NCBI RefSeq assembly: GCF_026914185.1
Contig: NC_070568.1
Span: forward strand, 4,422,001 to 4,486,000
Direction of reading: 5' to 3'
DNA length: 64,000 bases
Source: Puccinia triticina
Taxonomy: Eukaryota; Basidiomycota; Pucciniomycetes; Pucciniales; Pucciniaceae
Below the pieces are notes generated by a model. It did no database searches. It was not told where the DNA came from and saw only the letters and a program-made list of their open reading frames with translations. A program made the position numbers and the translations under genes. Shown here in pieces: positions 1 through 11,480 of this stretch. How positions within the stretch are numbered: position 1 is the stretch's first letter; the number at the start of each line of letters is the position of its first letter.

Positions 1-954
1 AGGGCTGGTTGCTGGCAGAGGTCGAGATGTAGAGGATATATCGATACCCCCTGTGGGGTAAGGTCGATATACATACACCTACCCCGTGGCGGGGTAGGGA
101 GCAAACACTCGAGACCAAACAAGAGCTTGGACGGGCGGGTACAAGCAGCACTGAGTTCCTGGGCCCCAAGCCCGACCAACCAGTCATCGGAGGCGGGTGC
201 GACTCAACACCCAAGGCCCGCGGCTTCAATAGCGCGCACCCTAAGGTGCTAGAGCAACAGCTGCGGCCGCCATCACAGCACAAGCAGCACCACTGCGCAA
301 CTGCGGACTGCGGACTGCGCGCAGCACTTTGACTCCCAGAACCAAAAAAAAAAGTCCTTGTTAAGAAAAACCCCAAAATTGACAAAAATCAAAATTCTGG
401 CCAATTTTCACCCTGTGCAGCCTCTCAAGCCACGTGGCCCAGAAGACGTCAAAATGGCCAATTCTCCAAGGATCCTGCAAATCACCACGTAAATTCACCA
501 TGTCACAGGTTCAAAAGTTGACAAAAAACACTTTTCACGTCAAAATTGTCTGGGGACAGACAATAAGTTGAAGGAGGATGTGGTAGACAGAAAAGTGGGA
601 AAATAAAAAGTTTTTTCTATGCCACATAATTACTCATACTAGGCCTCAAGATACCATCAAACGGAACCCAGAAATGGATTCTACGGCCAATTTCACCCCT
701 AGTCACCACTGGAAGCACCCCTGGGCCCCCTCTAGTGTGGAAGTTACACCTCATGGACACCTATCACACGGCCAGCCCCAGGAACCCAGCTAGATTTAGC
801 AATTAAAAAGCAACCAGTGAGCCAATATGTAAATACAATGAATATATGTTAGGAGGACTATCAAGCAACAAAAAGATACAAGAACAACTCTATTGCACAT
901 CTCTACAGCTTTTTACAGTCAGTTGCAGACAGATTTTTATCTGGATAACTGCCC
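1..954. other. Intergenic sequence, no gene recognised
   Basis: No coding region is supported here. Near the left edge, around 48-105, there is a short palindromic motif built on taccccgtggggta. The rest is unique-looking AT-rich sequence up to the palindrome array that begins near 955. It may belong to a transposon that begins outside the window, because the right-hand sequence near 1490 ends like other element termini (CCAACCCTA), but no left end can be placed. Confidence 0.4.
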
Positions 955-1270
955 ACCCTTGCTCTTGATGACCAGGATAGGCCGGTCATTAAGAGGACAC
1001 ACCCCTCTCAATGACCGGTCTATCCCGCTCATCAAAAGGATAGATCCCTCTCAATGACCGGTACAGACCAGTCATCAAGAGGGATATATCCTCTCGATGA
1101 CCGTTCTATGCCAGTCATCAAGAGGGGTGTGTCCTCTTGATGACCGGTACAAACCGGTCATCGAGAGGGATGGATCCTCTTGATGACAGGTCTATGCCGG
1201 TCATTGAGAGGGGTGTGTCCGCTCAATGACTGGCCTGTGCCGGCCATTGAGTGTACATACTGCCCTTGAT
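955..1270. repeat. Array of palindromic TCAATGACCGG units (array 1)
   Basis: About seven imperfect copies of a roughly 40-base unit are seen. Each unit pairs CCTCTCAATGACCGG with CCGGTCATTGAGAGG around a short variable spacer, so every unit can form a hairpin. The same unit recurs at 7.8-9.0, 20.5-21.4, 21.7-22.5 and 24.0-24.5 kb. Variation between TTGATGAC and TCAATGAC gives the array a degenerate look. Function unknown; it could be amplified transposase-binding or subterminal repeat sequence. Confidence 0.8.
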
Positions 1271-1299
1271 GGCCGGCGCAGACCAAACATCAAGGGGGG

Positions 1300-1490
1300 G
1301 GGGGGGGGGTGGTTTTGGTGTGGCAGGGTGTTCACTCCATACCAGCCTGGAGTGCCGGGTTGGGCACTCCAAATGGGGGCTGGTTTTGGAGTGAACAATC
1401 CTCCACTCCAAAAATCTTGGAGTGGTCCGGAGCTCACGCCTTTTTTGGTGTGCATCCGGCATTTTTTTGGCGTGCCTAAAGCCCAACCCT
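1300..1490. repeat. CACTCCA/TGGAGTG inverted-repeat block with element-like end
   Basis: Directly next to array 1, this block carries several facing copies of CACTCCA and TGGAGTG, opening with a run of G. It ends with sequence whose reverse complement reads TAGGGTTGGGCTTTAGG. A very similar end (TAGGGTTAGCCTAAATTC) closes the block at 9.25 kb, and a related one opens the block at 6.24 kb. These look like terminal sequences of one transposon family; no opposite end was paired here. Confidence 0.55.
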
Positions 1491-1589
1491 AAATTATCTC
1501 AATAATCACCAGGGGGGAATCCATTGCACTTCCCACAGAGTGCCATACTATGATTTCTTATGGTAAATGTTCCAGAAGTTAACTGCTTG

Positions 1590-2480
1590 CACCAGGAAAA
1601 AAAAGTAGTCACTTGATCGCAAGTGACATGACACAGCTTTGTTTTCAGCTCCAACACTGCTCCAATGCTGCTCCCCTCCACCAGAACATTTAGGGCTCAC
1701 ATGATAGGTGTCAGGATCAAAGAACTCAATGTGAAAAAACCAGATGATGCCCAGATTTGGCCCTGGCCCAGCTGATGCTCAGCTTTTACCCTGGCTCAGC
1801 TGATGCTCAGTTTTTCCCCTGGCCCAGCTGATGCTCAACTTTGGAACCGGCCGCCTGATGATCATCTTTGGCCCTGGCACAGCTGATGCTCAGCCTTGGC
1901 CGTGGCTCAGCTGATGCTCATCTTTGGCCCTAGCCTAGCTGAGTTTCAGCTCTGATCCTGTCCAAGCTGATTCCTATCTTTTCCCCTGGCCTGGCTCAGC
2001 TGAGCATCAGCTGGCCAGCTGGCCCGGGACTAGGTCAAAGCTGAGCGTCAGCTGGGACAGGACTAGGAAAAGGCTGAGCAAAGACTGGTACAAAGCCGAG
2101 CATCAGCTGCGCCAGGACTAGTACAAAGCTGAGCATCAGCTGCGCCAGGACTAATACAAAGCTCAGCATCACCTGGGCAATGACTGGTCAAAAGGCTTTA
2201 TTCCAATTCTGAGAGTGAGCTGCGTGAAAAAACTGAGTATGAGCTGAGAAAAAAAGCTGAGTATGAGCTGGGTACCAAAGCTGAGTATCAGCTGGAAAGA
2301 ACTGAGGATCAGTTGGGCTCATCAAAAACTGAACAGGACCTCCTTGGTAAATTTTGGAAGTTGAGGAGATGGTTGGGAGATTGGGGTAGATAGTGGATAG
2401 ATATTTGATAGAGGGTGGGTAGCTGGCTGGAGCTGGTGTGATGTCACTTGTCATCAACTGACTATTTTATTTTCCTGGTG
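1590..2480. mobile_element. CACTA-like non-autonomous DNA transposon, copy 1
   Basis: The element begins CACCAGGAAAAAA and ends TTTTCCTGGTG, flanked on both sides by the 3-base duplication TTG (1587-1589 and 2481-2483). About 45 bases of each end are inverted copies and contain a small hairpin (TCACTTG/CAAGTGAC). The interior holds a degenerate tandem array of about 25-base units around CAGCTGATGCTCAG. No transposase is encoded. A CAC...GTG end with 3-base duplication fits the CACTA (CMC/EnSpm) superfamily; that assignment is inferred. A closely related copy in opposite orientation lies at 3335-4249. Confidence 0.85.
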
Positions 2481-3334
2481 TTGTGCATGTGTAAATGATA
2501 CCTGAAAGATTGCTCATCTCCTGTTGAACTCATGGTGATGTCTTATCTAACCATCATGGGGTAGATTTGATTTCAATTGAACCAACCAAACAACCAGAAG
2601 ATGGGGGAGGATAGGTAAAAGAAAGTCATTTTACGTGAACAATAGAAATTTTTTGTTGCATTATCCAAGCCGCTTGCAATCTGAGCCAACAGTCCCTTCG
2701 CTAGGATCATCCCCTTGGAATACACAGTTACAGCACAAACAATCAACTTCTTCATTTACTGTAAATTTTATCCGTTATTTGTGGCATAAGCAGAGCATCT
2801 AAGCAGTGTCTGTTACAGTCAAAAGATTACATTCAAAGACAAAGGCAACCCTCCAACCTGTTTTACTCAATTCCTGAAAGATTGGGAAATCACCAAAGGA
2901 GAACTTTCCCCCAATGTTTCACAGTGTTCATATGCAGTGGCCATGGTCGGCTTATCTCTTTATGATTGGGCAAAATTACCATTTACCTCTGCCAGAATAC
3001 TGCTTTGGTGATGACAGGTCATGACATGCAAGGGGGTCGCGCCCTTGCACAGCCATTCTCTCTTAAAGTTTGGCATCAGGGGATAAAGGAGCTCTGCTTC
3101 TCAGAGGCATCCTCAGATGTTGTGTGTGTGTATTGAAGGGGAGCTGCATTGAGCCTGTGACATAATCTTGGCTGGAGAAAATGTCCAGCATGTGTGGCAG
3201 ATGATGATCCCCTGTTGAACGGAAAATAAGAGGTTCAGGTGGCTTGGGGGAACCTGTCCCAAAACCCACCGTGTGACTGCGTGATGGATTTCCACCCTGA
3301 CGTTTGCGCAAACGTCAGGGTGGACATCATACAG
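2481..3334. other. Spacer between two inverted CACTA-like copies
   Basis: No gene is recognised. The segment ends with a perfect-looking palindrome around 3293-3326 (CACCCTGACGTTTGCGC and its complement), a structure repeated with variation at about 11.43, 20.43, 42.64 and 42.75 kb. A short TG run occurs at 3121-3130. Confidence 0.4.
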
Positions 3335-4249
3335 CACCAGGAAAATAAAATAGTCAGTTGATGACGAGTGACATCACACCAGCTCCAGCCAGCTACCCAA
3401 CATCTATCCAATATCTATCCACTATCTACCCCAATCTCCCAACTGTCTCCTCAACTTCCAAAATTTACCAAGGAGGTCCAGTTCAGTTTTTGATGAGCCC
3501 AACTGATCCTCAGTTCTGTCCAGCTGATACTCAACTTTGGTACCCAGCTCATACTCAGCTTTTTTGCTCAGCTCATACTCAGCTTTTTCACGCAGCTCAC
3601 TCTCAGAATTGGAAGAAAACATTTTTACCAGTCCTTGCCCAGCTGATGCTCATCTTTTTACTAGTCCTGGCACAGCTGATGCTCAGCTTTGTACCAGTCG
3701 TTGCTCAGCCTTTTCCTAGTTCTGTCCCAGATGATGCTCAGCTTTGACCCAGTCCTGAGCCAGGTCAAGGAAAAAGGCGGTAATCAGCTTAGACAGGACC
3801 AGAGCTTAAAATCAGCTAGGCTAGGGCCAAAGCTGAGCATCAGGTGAGCCACAGCCAAGTCTCAGCATCAGCTGTGCCAGGGCCAAAGATGATCATCAGG
3901 TGGCCGGTGCTAAAGCTGAGCATCAGCTGGGCCAGGGCAAAAACTGAGCATCAGCTGAGCCAGGGTAAAAGCTGAGCATCAGCTGGGCCAGGGAAAAAGC
4001 TGAGCATCAGCTGGGCCAGGGAAAAAGCTGAGAATCAGCTGGGCCAGGGAAAAAGCTGAGCATCAGCTGGGCCAGGGAAAAAGCTGAGCATCATCTGGTT
4101 TTGTCACATTGAGTGCTTTGATCCTGAAACCTGTCATGTGAGCCCTAGATGTGCTGTTGGAGAGGAGCAGCATTGGAGCAGTGTTGAAGCTGAAAAGAAA
4201 GCTGCATCATGCCACTTGCCATCAAGTGACTACTTTTTTTTTCCTGGTG
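3335..4249. mobile_element. CACTA-like non-autonomous DNA transposon, copy 2 (inverted relative to copy 1)
   Basis: Begins CACCAGGAAAATAAAA and ends TTTTTTTCCTGGTG with 3-base duplication CAG at both sides (3332-3334, 4250-4252). Read on the other strand it aligns along its length with the element at 1590-2480, including the tandem array (here about 3640-4115) and the region around the inner 120 bases. Together the two copies make an inverted repeat with arms of roughly 0.9 kb. An open frame at 3358-3747 starts inside the terminal repeat and runs through the tandem array, so it is unlikely to be a gene. Confidence 0.85.
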
Positions 4250-4252
4250 CAG

Positions 4253-6041
4253 TGTTCATCAACCATTCAACTTGCTCCTCCCTGCAAGCTGGATCCACTA
4301 ATTGCAACAAATCCCATGGAATATTGCTGGCTCTCCCCAAGCCTGGCAGCCCACCATGGTTTGGTCCAGCAGGCCCCAGTTTTTTTTTTGGCCCCACACA
4401 TCAATTCATTTGCACTGACATATCTGTCAGCACATGCATTGCACAGCAGACAAGCTGCATCAGCTTCCACGCATATCAGCTTCCCTTTGTGCACAGAACA
4501 TAACACATTGTCTTTCAGACCAAGGGAAGGCACAATTACAGAAACAAATAATAACCCTAATCTACATTCATGGACCCGCCAACCCCCATGCTACCTCCGG
4601 CCATCATACTGCTGCTTGCAACAGGCATTTTGGGCCAGCAGCACATTTGAAAGCGGAGGATGTGACACTGAACTGGAATTACGCTTGCAGAGCTCTTCAA
4701 GATTACACAAGATGACATCAAGGCCACATTCTGGTGCCTTTGAAATGTTTTTCTACTTGTAACAACTCAAGATTTTCCAACAAGTCAGACTGTAGCAATC
4801 AAGCAGCAAGCCACTAGGCATATTACTTTGGCAGAGCAGTTTTTGTACTGTATCTGTTGGTTCAATCACAAATCAAGAAGGATTGCATCTTACCCAAATT
4901 GTCCCAGAATTGATAACATAGAAATGGCAATTTTCATGACTTAAAGGTTGGGTCCCCCCTTTCAACTGATCACTGATTCAATATTTGATTGACAGAGCAG
5001 TTGATAATAGGTTAGGCTACAGTTATCCTTGCAATACTGTGGAAAGTTACACAAGATTTAAGGTCAACTCTAGCTTCACATCAGCACAAGGTTCTGATGA
5101 AATTACGGTGTGGCACTCTGTAGGAAGTGCGACAATTTTCCCCCTGGCAAATGTGTATGAAATAAGAGAATTTTTTTTGCAAAAGTTTAGGGCAAAAAGC
5201 TCTGAGCATCAGGGGCCCGTCAGCTATGTCTAGGAGTGGTGCATCAATTTTCAAGCTTGATAAGCACACAATCACCGGTTGATCCTTTGCCAACCTAGAT
5301 TTGAAATTCTTCACGCACTGTGAATTTCCCCTTGTTTTTGAAGGCATACTTCAGTGTTCTGTTGATTTCTTGATCCTAGATCTTGAAGTTGACCTTCCCT
5401 TTTGCAATTTTGGTCTTCTTTGGGTTGTGCATGTAGTGCAGGTTGGGTAGTTTCTTGTTGAATCTGTTTGTGACACTGTTACTTCCTTTGGGTTGCACTG
5501 GTGGTGAAGTTTGGTTCCCAGTGTTGGTGATAATCTCCAAAAGGCAGTCAATTTTCAGCTTTGGCGTGGAAATAGTCTTGAGCAGTTAATGGTGTTGCCA
5601 CCATTTCTACGTCGGCTGATGAGGATTGAAAAGGAGGTTGGAATTGTTTGTGTGATTTCTTTATTTCTTCTTTGAGTTTTCTTCTTGTCTCTTTTCTTTC
5701 TTCTTCTTCTTTTTCTTTTTCTCTTTCTCTTCTTTTTCTTTCTTTTGTTTCTCTTTTTGCTTTTTCTTTCATTTCTTTCAATTTACCTCCTCTTCCTACA
5801 ATTCAGATGTTGGTCTCCAAAAAAATGGACTTGATTCTGGCTGTATTAGAACAGGATTTTAACCTATAAGACGCCTGAAAAGACAAACGCAAACCTGATG
5901 AATAGGAATGTGTCACAGTGAGCTCTAGCACACACAGTATTGGAAACCAAACTTGGTTATTTCATTAATCTCACCTGACAAAAAGGAATGTGTTGCGGTG
6001 AGCTCTAGCATGCACGGTATTGGAATACAAACTTGGTGAGT
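4253..6041. other. Repeat-derived sequence, no intact gene
   Basis: No supported gene. At 5548-5781 on the minus strand there is a short frame very rich in Lys, Glu and Arg, followed in a shifted frame (5351-5551) by a Ser/Thr/Lys-rich stretch; this could be a decayed coiled-coil ORF from a transposon, but no family is recognised. At about 5895-5955 and 5975-6040 a segment containing gtgagctctagca is present twice in tandem. Confidence 0.35.
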
Positions 6042-6044
6042 AAA

Positions 6045-6156
6045 CACCAGGAAAAAACAATGATCACTTGTCTGCAAGTGACATCAAAAATTACAAAGGC
6101 CCCTTTCTAATTTGCTATGTCACTTGTTGGCAAGTGATCATTCTTTTTTCCTGGTG
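6045..6156. mobile_element. Short CACTA-like MITE of the CACCAGG family
   Basis: A 112-base element consisting almost only of its two inverted ends: CACCAGGAAAAAACAATGA on the left and TTCTTTTTTCCTGGTG on the right, each with the TCACTTG/CAAGTGAC hairpin seen in the 0.9-kb copies. It is flanked by the 3-base duplication AAA. It looks like an internal-deletion derivative of the elements at 1590-2480 and 3335-4249. Confidence 0.88.
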
Positions 6157-6236
6157 AAAGGAGCCAGTACCGGGTGTGCAGAGGTAGACTAAGTACAACT
6201 CTGCGTAGCCACAGTTATGAATGAAGATACAGGATT

Positions 6237-7025
6237 GGGTCAGCCCAAATGCACCCCAAACATTTAGGGGCAGGCTTTATTCACTCCAAATATTCACTAC
6301 ATGCACTCCAAAAAAGGAGTGAACTTGTGTCTACTCCAATAAATGTTGGAGTGAACAAAGGTTCACTCCAAAAGTGGGCTAAATTGGAGTGTTCAGAAGT
6401 TCACTCCAATATATATTTGGACTGAACCTTTTTTCACTCCAAAAGTGGGCTTAATTGTAGTGTTCAGAAGTTCACTCCAATATTTATTGGAGTGAAAACT
6501 TGTGCACTCCAAAAAAAATGGAGTATAAAATTAGGCACTCAAACTGTGGAGTGGAGTTCAACCCACTCCATTTTGTTTTGGAGTGTGGACCACTGGGCAC
6601 TCCAAAAAAGTGTGGCCAGTGATTCCCATCAAGATTGTAACCGCTGCACTGCACTAAAAAAAGTGGTCATTTAGCGCACAGTAGGACACTCCAATCTTGA
6701 AACAGACCAAGTTTCAAGATTGGAGTGCACAAGTTTTCACTCCAATAAATATTGGAGTGAACTTCTGAACACTCCAATTTAGCCCACTTTTGGAGTGAAC
6801 AAAGGTTCACTCCAAATATATATTGGAGTGAGCTTCTGAACACTCCAATTTAGCCCACTTTTGGAGTGAACCTTTGTTCACTCCAACATTTATTGGAGTA
6901 GACCCAAGTTCACTCCCTTTTTGGAGTGCATGAAGTAAATATTTGGAGTGCATAGAGCCGGCCCCAACATTTACTTCATGTAAACCAAAAAGGGGTACTG
7001 CTGAAATGTACCCCAAACCACTTGG
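6237..7025. repeat. Palindromic element built of CACTCCAA/TTGGAGTG arrays
   Basis: The left half (to about 6620) and right half (from about 6700) are inverted copies made of repeated TTGGAGTGAAC and its complement, with intervening phrases such as ttcagaagttcactcca on one side and its complement on the other. The outer parts switch to a CACCCCAA motif. No coding frame is credible. It resembles a foldback element; matching target duplications were not found, so exact ends are uncertain. Confidence 0.65.
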
Positions 7026-7574
7026 GGTGTTTAGTTTGATGAGGTCTTATCAATTGCAAACTCTTAAATCCCATTAGTAGTAAAATACTAACAATAAAAT
7101 GAAGTCAGTATAAAATGTTTAATCAAATAGAAAATAACATATAGAATATTTTACCAAGGTTGAGAGTGGTGATTTGGTTGACAGACTTATTGAGAATGGC
7201 AATGAATATGAGAAATAGATAACAGAAAAAATAAAAATCATTGAGTGCGTGAAATATAAATTGAAATCCAGTCAAAGCTCAAGTACCTATCCCCTCCCCC
7301 TGAACAATTTTCCACCAACAATTTCTGTTCACAAAGACACCGTCTGAATTGCACTGGTTGTTGGATAGTGTGTTTGATATGAGTGATCATTCAAGCTCAA
7401 TTGATATTTTTGGTGTTACCTTGACCCAATGCCAATGAGGAGGTTTGAAGATCTTGATGGCTGAGCTAAGTGAATTGTTCTGAGTTCAACCGCTGAGCAA
7501 AACACTATGATAGATTCTAGAACTTTTTTTGAGTGGGCAGATTCCACATGTGACAGGTGATACACATTTCACAT
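7026..7574. other. AT-rich sequence, no gene recognised
   Basis: AT-rich and without a plausible open frame or recognisable repeat end. It separates the foldback block at 6.2-7.0 kb from the composite array that begins near 7.58 kb. Confidence 0.4.
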
Positions 7575-9255
7575 AATACTTTTTTGCACCCCTGTGAAAA
7601 TGGGGTACAGCACCTCATACCCCATGTAATTTGGGGTGAGCCACAGGGTACCCCAAAACCGGTGAAATCTATGGTGTAAACAGCCACAACACCCCAACAT
7701 ACTGGGGTGCAAACCCTCAGCACTCCAATATTTTCCCCTGTGAAAGGGGTGAGCCACTCAACACCCCAGATGTATCTGGGGTGCCACACCCACCTGCCTG
7801 ACTACACATTGGTCATTGAGGGGATTAGCACCCCTCAATGACCAACCCAGAAGGTCATCAAGTTTTCTGCTCCCCTTAATGACTTAATTAGATTATTCAT
7901 CAAGGGAGTAGCACCTCCTCTCAATGACGAACACAAACCAGTAATTGAGGGGTGTGCTACTCTCCTTGTTGACCGGCACAGATTGGTCATTGAGAGGAAT
8001 AGAACCTCCCATTGATGACCAGCACAGATCAGTCAGTGAGGCAAGTAGCATCTCCCCTCTATGGCTGGCACAGATTGGTCATTGAGGGGAGGTGCAACTG
8101 TGAAGCCCCAGACACTGTGGTTCACACAACTGTCACAACTTGGATTACATCAGCCACAAGGACGACTACATAGCGCTCACTTCCCTGTGTCCCACCTAGC
8201 TCAGCAGAGAGAGCTGATTCCTCTCTCCTGAGCTAGGTAAGCTCTTTTTTCATCCTCTCCTATCATTAACCATTGTACATTGAGAGAGAGCTGATTCCTC
8301 TCTCCTGAGCTAGTAATTGAAACATAACTGGTTCCTAGAACCTTTGTTTTAGGCTTTGGCCTACTCACAGTCTGCTCAGTGAAGATTCCTAGCTGACTCT
8401 TACAGCGACTACCCTCAATGACGGGCTGTGCTGGTCATCAAGGGTGCTACTCCCCTCAATGGATGGCACAGATTGGACATCAATTACTCCCCTTGATGAC
8501 CAATCTTTGCCAGCCCTTGGGGGGAGGTGCTACGCCCCTAAATGACCAATCTTTGCCGGCTATTTTGGGGAGGTTCTACTTCCCTCAATGAATGATTATG
8601 CTGGTCATAGAGGGGAGTAGCACCCCTCTTGATGACTGGTCTGTTTTGGTCATCAAGGGGAGGTGTTACTTCCCTCTGTGAACTATTGTGCTGGTCATTG
8701 AGGGGAGTAGCACCCTCAATGTCCAGTCTGTGTTGGTCATTGAGGGGCTCTATTTCCTCCCCTTGATGAATGATTGTGCCGGTCATCAAGGGGAGTAGCA
8801 CCCTCAATGACCAGTCTGTGTTGGTCATTGAGGGGTGCTACTCCCCTTGATGAGTGATTGAGCCAGTCATCAAGGGGAGTAGCACCCTCAATGACAGGCC
8901 TGTGTTGGTCATTGAGGGGTACTACTCCCCTTGATTCCCAATGTGTTCCGGGCTAACAAGTTGGGTGGGTGGGTGGGGGAGTAAATCCCCTCAATGGGGA
9001 GTACTACTTATGTAAACCATTTCATTTGGTGTAAATTAAATTTCACACCAAAAATTGAAGCAGTCTGGGGGTTTTAACACCTGCAATCCAATATTTTTGG
9101 GGTAAGTAGGTCTGCACACCAATAAATGGTGGTACTCCAGAAGTGCACCCCAGTAATATTGGGGTGCATATGTTATTGGGGTGCACATGTAGGTACACCA
9201 AAATGTTGGTGTACATAAAGTAAATTTTTGGGGTGAATTTAGGCTAACCCTACAG
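7575..9255. repeat. Composite repeat: CACCCCAA flanks around TCAATGACC array (array 2)
   Basis: A long core (about 7800-8990) of palindromic TCAATGACC/GGTCATTGA units with GGGGAG(T) spacers is flanked on both sides by blocks of facing CACCCC and GGGGTG motifs (about 7585-7790 and 9010-9235). The right side ends with sequence whose complement reads TAGGGTTAGCCTAAATTC, like the end near 1490. At 8190-8320 a pyrimidine/purine phrase (agagagagctgattcctctctcctgagcta-type) occurs twice. No gene. This could be one transposon of about 1.7 kb. Confidence 0.65.
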
Positions 9256-11149
9256 GTTTTGCTACTTGCCTGAGTAAGTTTATGTTAAGATTATTGAATT
9301 TTTTCACCTTGTTGCCTGGTACTCCAACAGAAACAACTATGTATTATCTTCACGCAATGGGAAACTAACTCAACAATGAAATACTGCCTAGACTCTACAG
9401 GCATGAATATTTTTCCCCAAAGTTGTCACATCTTGTCACATTCCTGTGGCACTAGCCTAACTAAGCCTCTCAAACGGAGGGAGGGGGGGGGACCCCCACG
9501 TCCCGAAGGGACTCTCCGTAGGAGAGGCTTATGACTTATGTCATACTTTTCGCCTGAGATTTTGGGGTTTTTGTGGCTTTTTATGCCCTTTTTTCCTTTC
9601 GTCCTCCACACAGCAAAAACTGACAAGCCTCTGCTGAAGCCCTGAAGGTTCAATATAGCTGACCATCTTGGCTTCATGTCCGTGTCCTCATAATGAGGAT
9701 TGGATGCATGAGCTGGATTGGCCAAGGCATATTGACCAGAGCTTGGAGAGCTTGGATCCTGTGGAATTGAATTGAATGAGCATACTGTTTTCGGAGGTCA
9801 GTTCAATCCACACATGTTATACAGCCCAGAATACCCCAAAAACCATAAGTTTGGAGGGTCATGGGAGGAGAACGCTTGGACTTCCAGAGACGTGTGTAGC
9901 GGCAAAAGATAGGGAAGAGTGAGACAAGTTTCATGATCCATAGGGCATGCCTGGGGCCCTTTGGGAACAGGGTCAAAATTTGAATGGCACAAAACACCCA
10001 CCAAAAGGCCTCAAACCCTCAGGCCAAAAAGTGGACATTAGTCCCAAGTCCCTCCTTCGGAGGTCGCGCTTTGCGCGAGGGCGCTTCGCGCCAGCCCAGG
10101 CTGTACCAGGGCCCTCCGAAGTGGGGGACTTGTGTTAAGTTAGCCTGTGGCAGGCGCCGCCGTTGCAACGTTCTCTCAAGATAGGATCCTGGGTCACTCA
10201 CCCTATTTCCACGGGTGAGTCAGGTCCGTGAGATTATCGGGGCCCCGTAAGTGCATCCCGGGGGGGGGGGGGCGCATCTTCCATGGCGCCAACAGCCCAA
10301 CTGTAACAAGGGAGGCTAGGCCAGCTGTGTAGTATTCCCAGTGAATGCAGCAGCAAAGACAGATGGGGTGAGGCCTGAACAGATGCTTCAAGGGCTGGCT
10401 GGAGACCAAGGGCGTGGCGGAGGCAAACTTATTGCCATACCAACGATTGGCGGGGAGCTGGTCGTGAGCAACAGTTGAAATTTGTGGAGTGTCCAAACCA
10501 GCTTCCAACAACAGTTGAGTGGCTTGGTGTCAGACAATGGCTGGGTGGACTGAATTTGAGGCAGGACAGCTGTTGGTAATGGCGGGTGGTGGCCAGATCT
10601 TGGACTGATATATAAAGAGGCCATCTGGCCACTCTTTTTGTCCCCCCAGGTGTTTCTGTTTTTGCTGTAATTCCAGCTGGCGGTACATCCTTGTGCTCCT
10701 CCGCTGTTGCACATGCGCAGTCTGAGGGGCTGAAGAGTGGGCCCCCCACGGGTCTGCAGCCTTAGCTGTGGGCCGGGGGCCTTCATGTCCATCACTTTTG
10801 ACTCGTGCGCTTGATGCGGGCTGGGTGGTGAGCCTGGGGGCACGGCTTTGCCAATGTTGGAAGGCTGGTAGAGATTTACATTTTTCTTATGTAAAATTCC
10901 CCTTTTTTTGTATCCTGGTTTTTGTAGTGGGAAAACCCCACCTGTTTTTTTTGAACTTTTGTTGATGGGGAAACCCATGATGTTTTTTTTCTCATTTTTT
11001 ATAATTGTAAGGGGGAACCCTTGATCTTATTTTTTTTAATTTTGGAAAAACTGTGTCTTTAATAAACTTGGATTGTCTTCACATATTTGCCATATCTATT
11101 TCCTGTGTATTTCCTCCTGCACAGAGGATTCCTTAATCACAGGTACCTT
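9256..11149. other. Repeat-derived region, possible LTR remnant
   Basis: No supported gene. Inverted GC-rich phrases with AAGTCCCTCC/GGAGGGACTT character occur around 9455-9530 and 10025-10140. A TATA-like motif (gatatataaagagg) near 10607, a polyadenylation-like AATAAA near 11061 and T-rich stretches between could be parts of a solo LTR starting TGTGTTAAG near 10131 and ending CTTAATCACA near 11140, but no target duplication matches, so this is only a suggestion. The 196-residue minus-strand frame at 10388-10978 has low-complexity composition and no recognised family. Confidence 0.3.
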
Positions 11150-11480
11150 TTTTCCATGTGCATGATTCAACAATGTGGTGTTGATTGCGCTTATCACATT
11201 TCACTTAAGTGGCACAGGCTGTTATGTAAGACTTTGGTACTGCAGATCTGCTGTATCCAGAAGATGCAATTATTTACTACGGAACAGCAGGAGTGGCGTG
11301 CACATGTGAGGAAAAGTGTTAAAAAAATTTTGTTTTCGGGGGTTTGAAGGTGGGCACAAGTGAACTATGGGCGCGCGGGGAAACTTGGATTGGTTTTGTA
11401 TCCCCCTATGTCCCCAGGGGAGTGTCATTTTCTTATGTCATGTTTACCCTCAGGTTTGGGCAAACCTGAGGGTGGACATT
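11150..11480. repeat. Dispersed repeat shared with 20140-20465
   Basis: About 330 bases align by eye with 20140-20465, sharing phrases such as gtgttgattgc, ttatcaca, tgctgtatccaga, gggcacaagt and tatcccc, and both end with a palindrome around accctcagg...cctgagggt. The other copy lies inside the CACTA-like element at 19102-21589, so this piece is probably a fragment of a related element. Confidence 0.6.

Noticed and set aside
955..1270. CRISPR-like regular repeats
   Set aside because: Units are palindromic, degenerate and without unique equal-length spacers, and the genome is eukaryotic; these are transposon-type arrays.
3358..3747. 129-residue plus-strand frame with repeated AHTQL-type peptides
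   Set aside because: It starts inside the terminal inverted repeat and passes through a tandem array; its mirror copy at 2188-2457 has a different length. This is a by-product of the repeat.
5548..5781. Lys/Glu-rich minus-strand frame resembling a coiled coil
   Set aside because: Composition follows from a TTTCTTC-type simple repeat; the frame breaks directly downstream and no family is recognised.
10388..10978. 196-residue minus-strand frame
   Set aside because: Proline/serine-rich, no motif, lies over a T-rich LTR-like stretch on the other strand, and no splice or homology support.
10131..11141. Solo LTR with TGTGTTAAG and CTTAATCACA ends
   Set aside because: TATA-like and polyadenylation-like signals are present, but the flanking five bases do not match, so the limits are not supported.
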